From Providencia alcalifaciens (GTDB lineage: Bacteria; Pseudomonadota; Gammaproteobacteria; Enterobacterales; Enterobacteriaceae), in contig NZ_OU659204.1 of the NCBI RefSeq assembly GCF_915403165.1, positions 186,001 to 250,000 of the forward strand: 64,000 nt of DNA. The letters are read 5' to 3'. The position numbers were made by a program, and so were the translations under genes. Position 1 is the stretch's first letter, and each line of letters starts with the position of its first letter. The notes below the pieces were generated by a model that was given only the letters and a program-made list of their open reading frames with translations, did not search any database and was not told the origin of the DNA. Below are positions 63,081 through 64,000 of this stretch, in pieces.

Positions 63081-63998
63081 TTAATAACCCGCAGCGGATT
63101 GGCTGCGCCAAAGATGAGCGGCAACCAGTGCTCGCCACGGTGCAAATTGGGCTAACCATTGTTGGGTTTCTTTCGCGGACGGTTGCGCATCTTGGGCTAA
63201 TAAGGTTTGTAGATTGCGCCGCACGGCAACATCCCCATGTAGGGAGCCATCTAAGTAATTAAATCCGCGCAGCAATCCATAACTTACTGTCCAAGGTCCA
63301 ATACCTTTGATAGCTAGCAATTTTTCGGTGACATCATGGACGTTTTCAGGGGTAACGGCGTTGTCTAGGTCTAATTCACCCGCTTGAATAGCGTCACAAA
63401 GCCCGCGTAAGGCGATGATTTTTCCAAGAGAAAAACCCGCTTGTCGTAAAATTTCATCGTTCACATTGATGACTGAGGCGACGGTGGGAAAGCACCAAAT
63501 TCCTGATGAATGCTGCTGCCCGACAGCTTGAATAAAACGTCGGCGGATGGCAATGGCGGCAAGAACACTAATCTGCTGGCCGATAATTGCCCATACGAGC
63601 GCTTCAAAAGTAGTGGCTGATTGATACACTCGCACACCTCGCTGTGGTGTAATCAGTTTACCGAGTATTGGGTGGGTAAGGTATTTTTCTTCAAATTGCT
63701 CAACGGGTTGATTCAATCCGAGTAAATGAATCGCAAGCGTGTGTAGCTCATTTAAGGAAGGCGAGGTTTCTGTATTATCAACATCAAGCTGCAATATTGC
63801 TTGTTTATTGTCAGTGGCTTGGTCGTTAATGGATAGGCGAATTTGCGCAGCACGTTCCTGCCAGATAACCCCTTTGCGCAAGGTGTTTTTTTCAACAATC
63901 TCGGCGATATTTTGCGGATCCCGCAAGTGAAAGGCAAAAAAATCATCAATACGGTAATGAAGTGGCAGTGATATAGAAACGGATTGCGTTGATGCCAT
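63081..63998 (-). CDS. DNA-3-methyladenine glycosylase II, AlkA-like
   Basis: 305 aa, starting 2 bp from the right edge. N-terminal AlkA-type domain (about 1-110), then HhH-GPD: TTFEALVWAIIGQQISVLAA (about 128-147), helix-hairpin-helix LLAIKGIGPWTVSYGLLRGF (about 226-245), and catalytic Asp in HGDVAVRRN (about 254). C-terminal FAPWRALVAAHLWRS matches the AlkA end (WKPWRSYALLHIW). No Cys-rich Ada domain. Excises alkylated bases. Upstream control is outside the window. Confidence 0.88.
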   Translation of the reverse strand: MASTQSVSISLPLHYRIDDFFAFHLRDPQNIAEIVEKNTLRKGVIWQERAAQIRLSINDQATDNKQAILQLDVDNTETSPSLNELHTLAIHLLGLNQPVEQFEEKYLTHPILGKLITPQRGVRVYQSATTFEALVWAIIGQQISVLAAIAIRRRFIQAVGQQHSSGIWCFPTVASVINVNDEILRQAGFSLGKIIALRGLCDAIQAGELDLDNAVTPENVHDVTEKLLAIKGIGPWTVSYGLLRGFNYLDGSLHGDVAVRRNLQTLLAQDAQPSAKETQQWLAQFAPWRALVAAHLWRSQSAAGY

Positions 63999-64000
63999 AG

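Noticed and set aside
1..64000. Search for tRNA, rRNA, integrase, IS ends or attachment sites around the secretion locus
   Set aside because: None could be recognised in any intergenic region, so island-type acquisition cannot be claimed from this window.

Overview
The window looks like chromosome of a Providencia-type member of the Morganellaceae (order Enterobacterales). The housekeeping proteins (ProP, PoxB, PhrB, PaaA-K, EmrAB) align by eye with their E. coli counterparts over nearly full length, while the DNA is AT-richer than E. coli and the leftmost ~12 kb is especially AT-rich. The genus is an inference from protein similarity and gene content; no rRNA or tRNA is present to confirm it.

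Region 1 (1-5.6 kb) is most of a giant inverse autotransporter (intimin/invasin type), cut by the left edge: signal region, LysM, beta-barrel, then at least a dozen Ig-like domains, six of which form three ~603-bp two-domain repeats. Region 2 (6-32 kb) is a virtually complete type III secretion system of the Inv/Mxi-Spa (SPI-1/Shigella) family in two divergent blocks around a 218-bp control region. To the left run sctD-F-I-J-K-L, an OrgC/MxiL-position gene, a small winged-helix regulator and a YscW-like pilotin lipoprotein. To the right run an InvF-type AraC regulator, sctC-W-V, an InvB-type chaperone, sctN-O-P-Q-R-S-T-U, then the translocon/effector block sicA-sipB-sipC-sipD-sipA-like-iacP. 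Together these encode base, needle, ATPase, export gate, ruler, gatekeeper, tip, translocon, chaperones and one probable effector. Notable features are in-frame 18-bp repeats in invF, 10-bp phased repeats before invF, interlocked palindromes before sicA, and a SipA-position protein whose C-terminal half I cannot match to SipA or IpaA.

Region 3 (32-35 kb) is a Fur-box-controlled catecholate siderophore pair: a CirA-like TonB receptor followed by an IroE-like esterase. Region 4 (35.4-38.2 kb) is an EmrAB-type tripartite efflux pair. Region 5 (38.2-52.2 kb) is the whole phenylacetate catabolic cluster: paaA-K on the minus strand, paaX/paaY downstream, and paaZ divergent. The chain is PaaK (CoA ligation), PaaABCDE (epoxidation), PaaG (oxepin isomerisation), PaaZ (ring cleavage), then PaaF, PaaH and PaaJ (beta-oxidation), with PaaI and PaaY as salvage thioesterases and PaaX as repressor.

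Region 6 (52.2-64 kb) is mixed: an orphan ParD antitoxin followed by a 21-codon remnant of its ParE toxin, a YdhR-like monooxygenase, a HAF-repeat autotransporter starting at GTG, photolyase PhrB, osmoprotectant transporter ProP, pyruvate oxidase PoxB, a coupled serine-hydrolase/GNAT pair and an AlkA-type glycosylase. I saw no tRNA, rRNA, IS element, integrase or CRISPR array.
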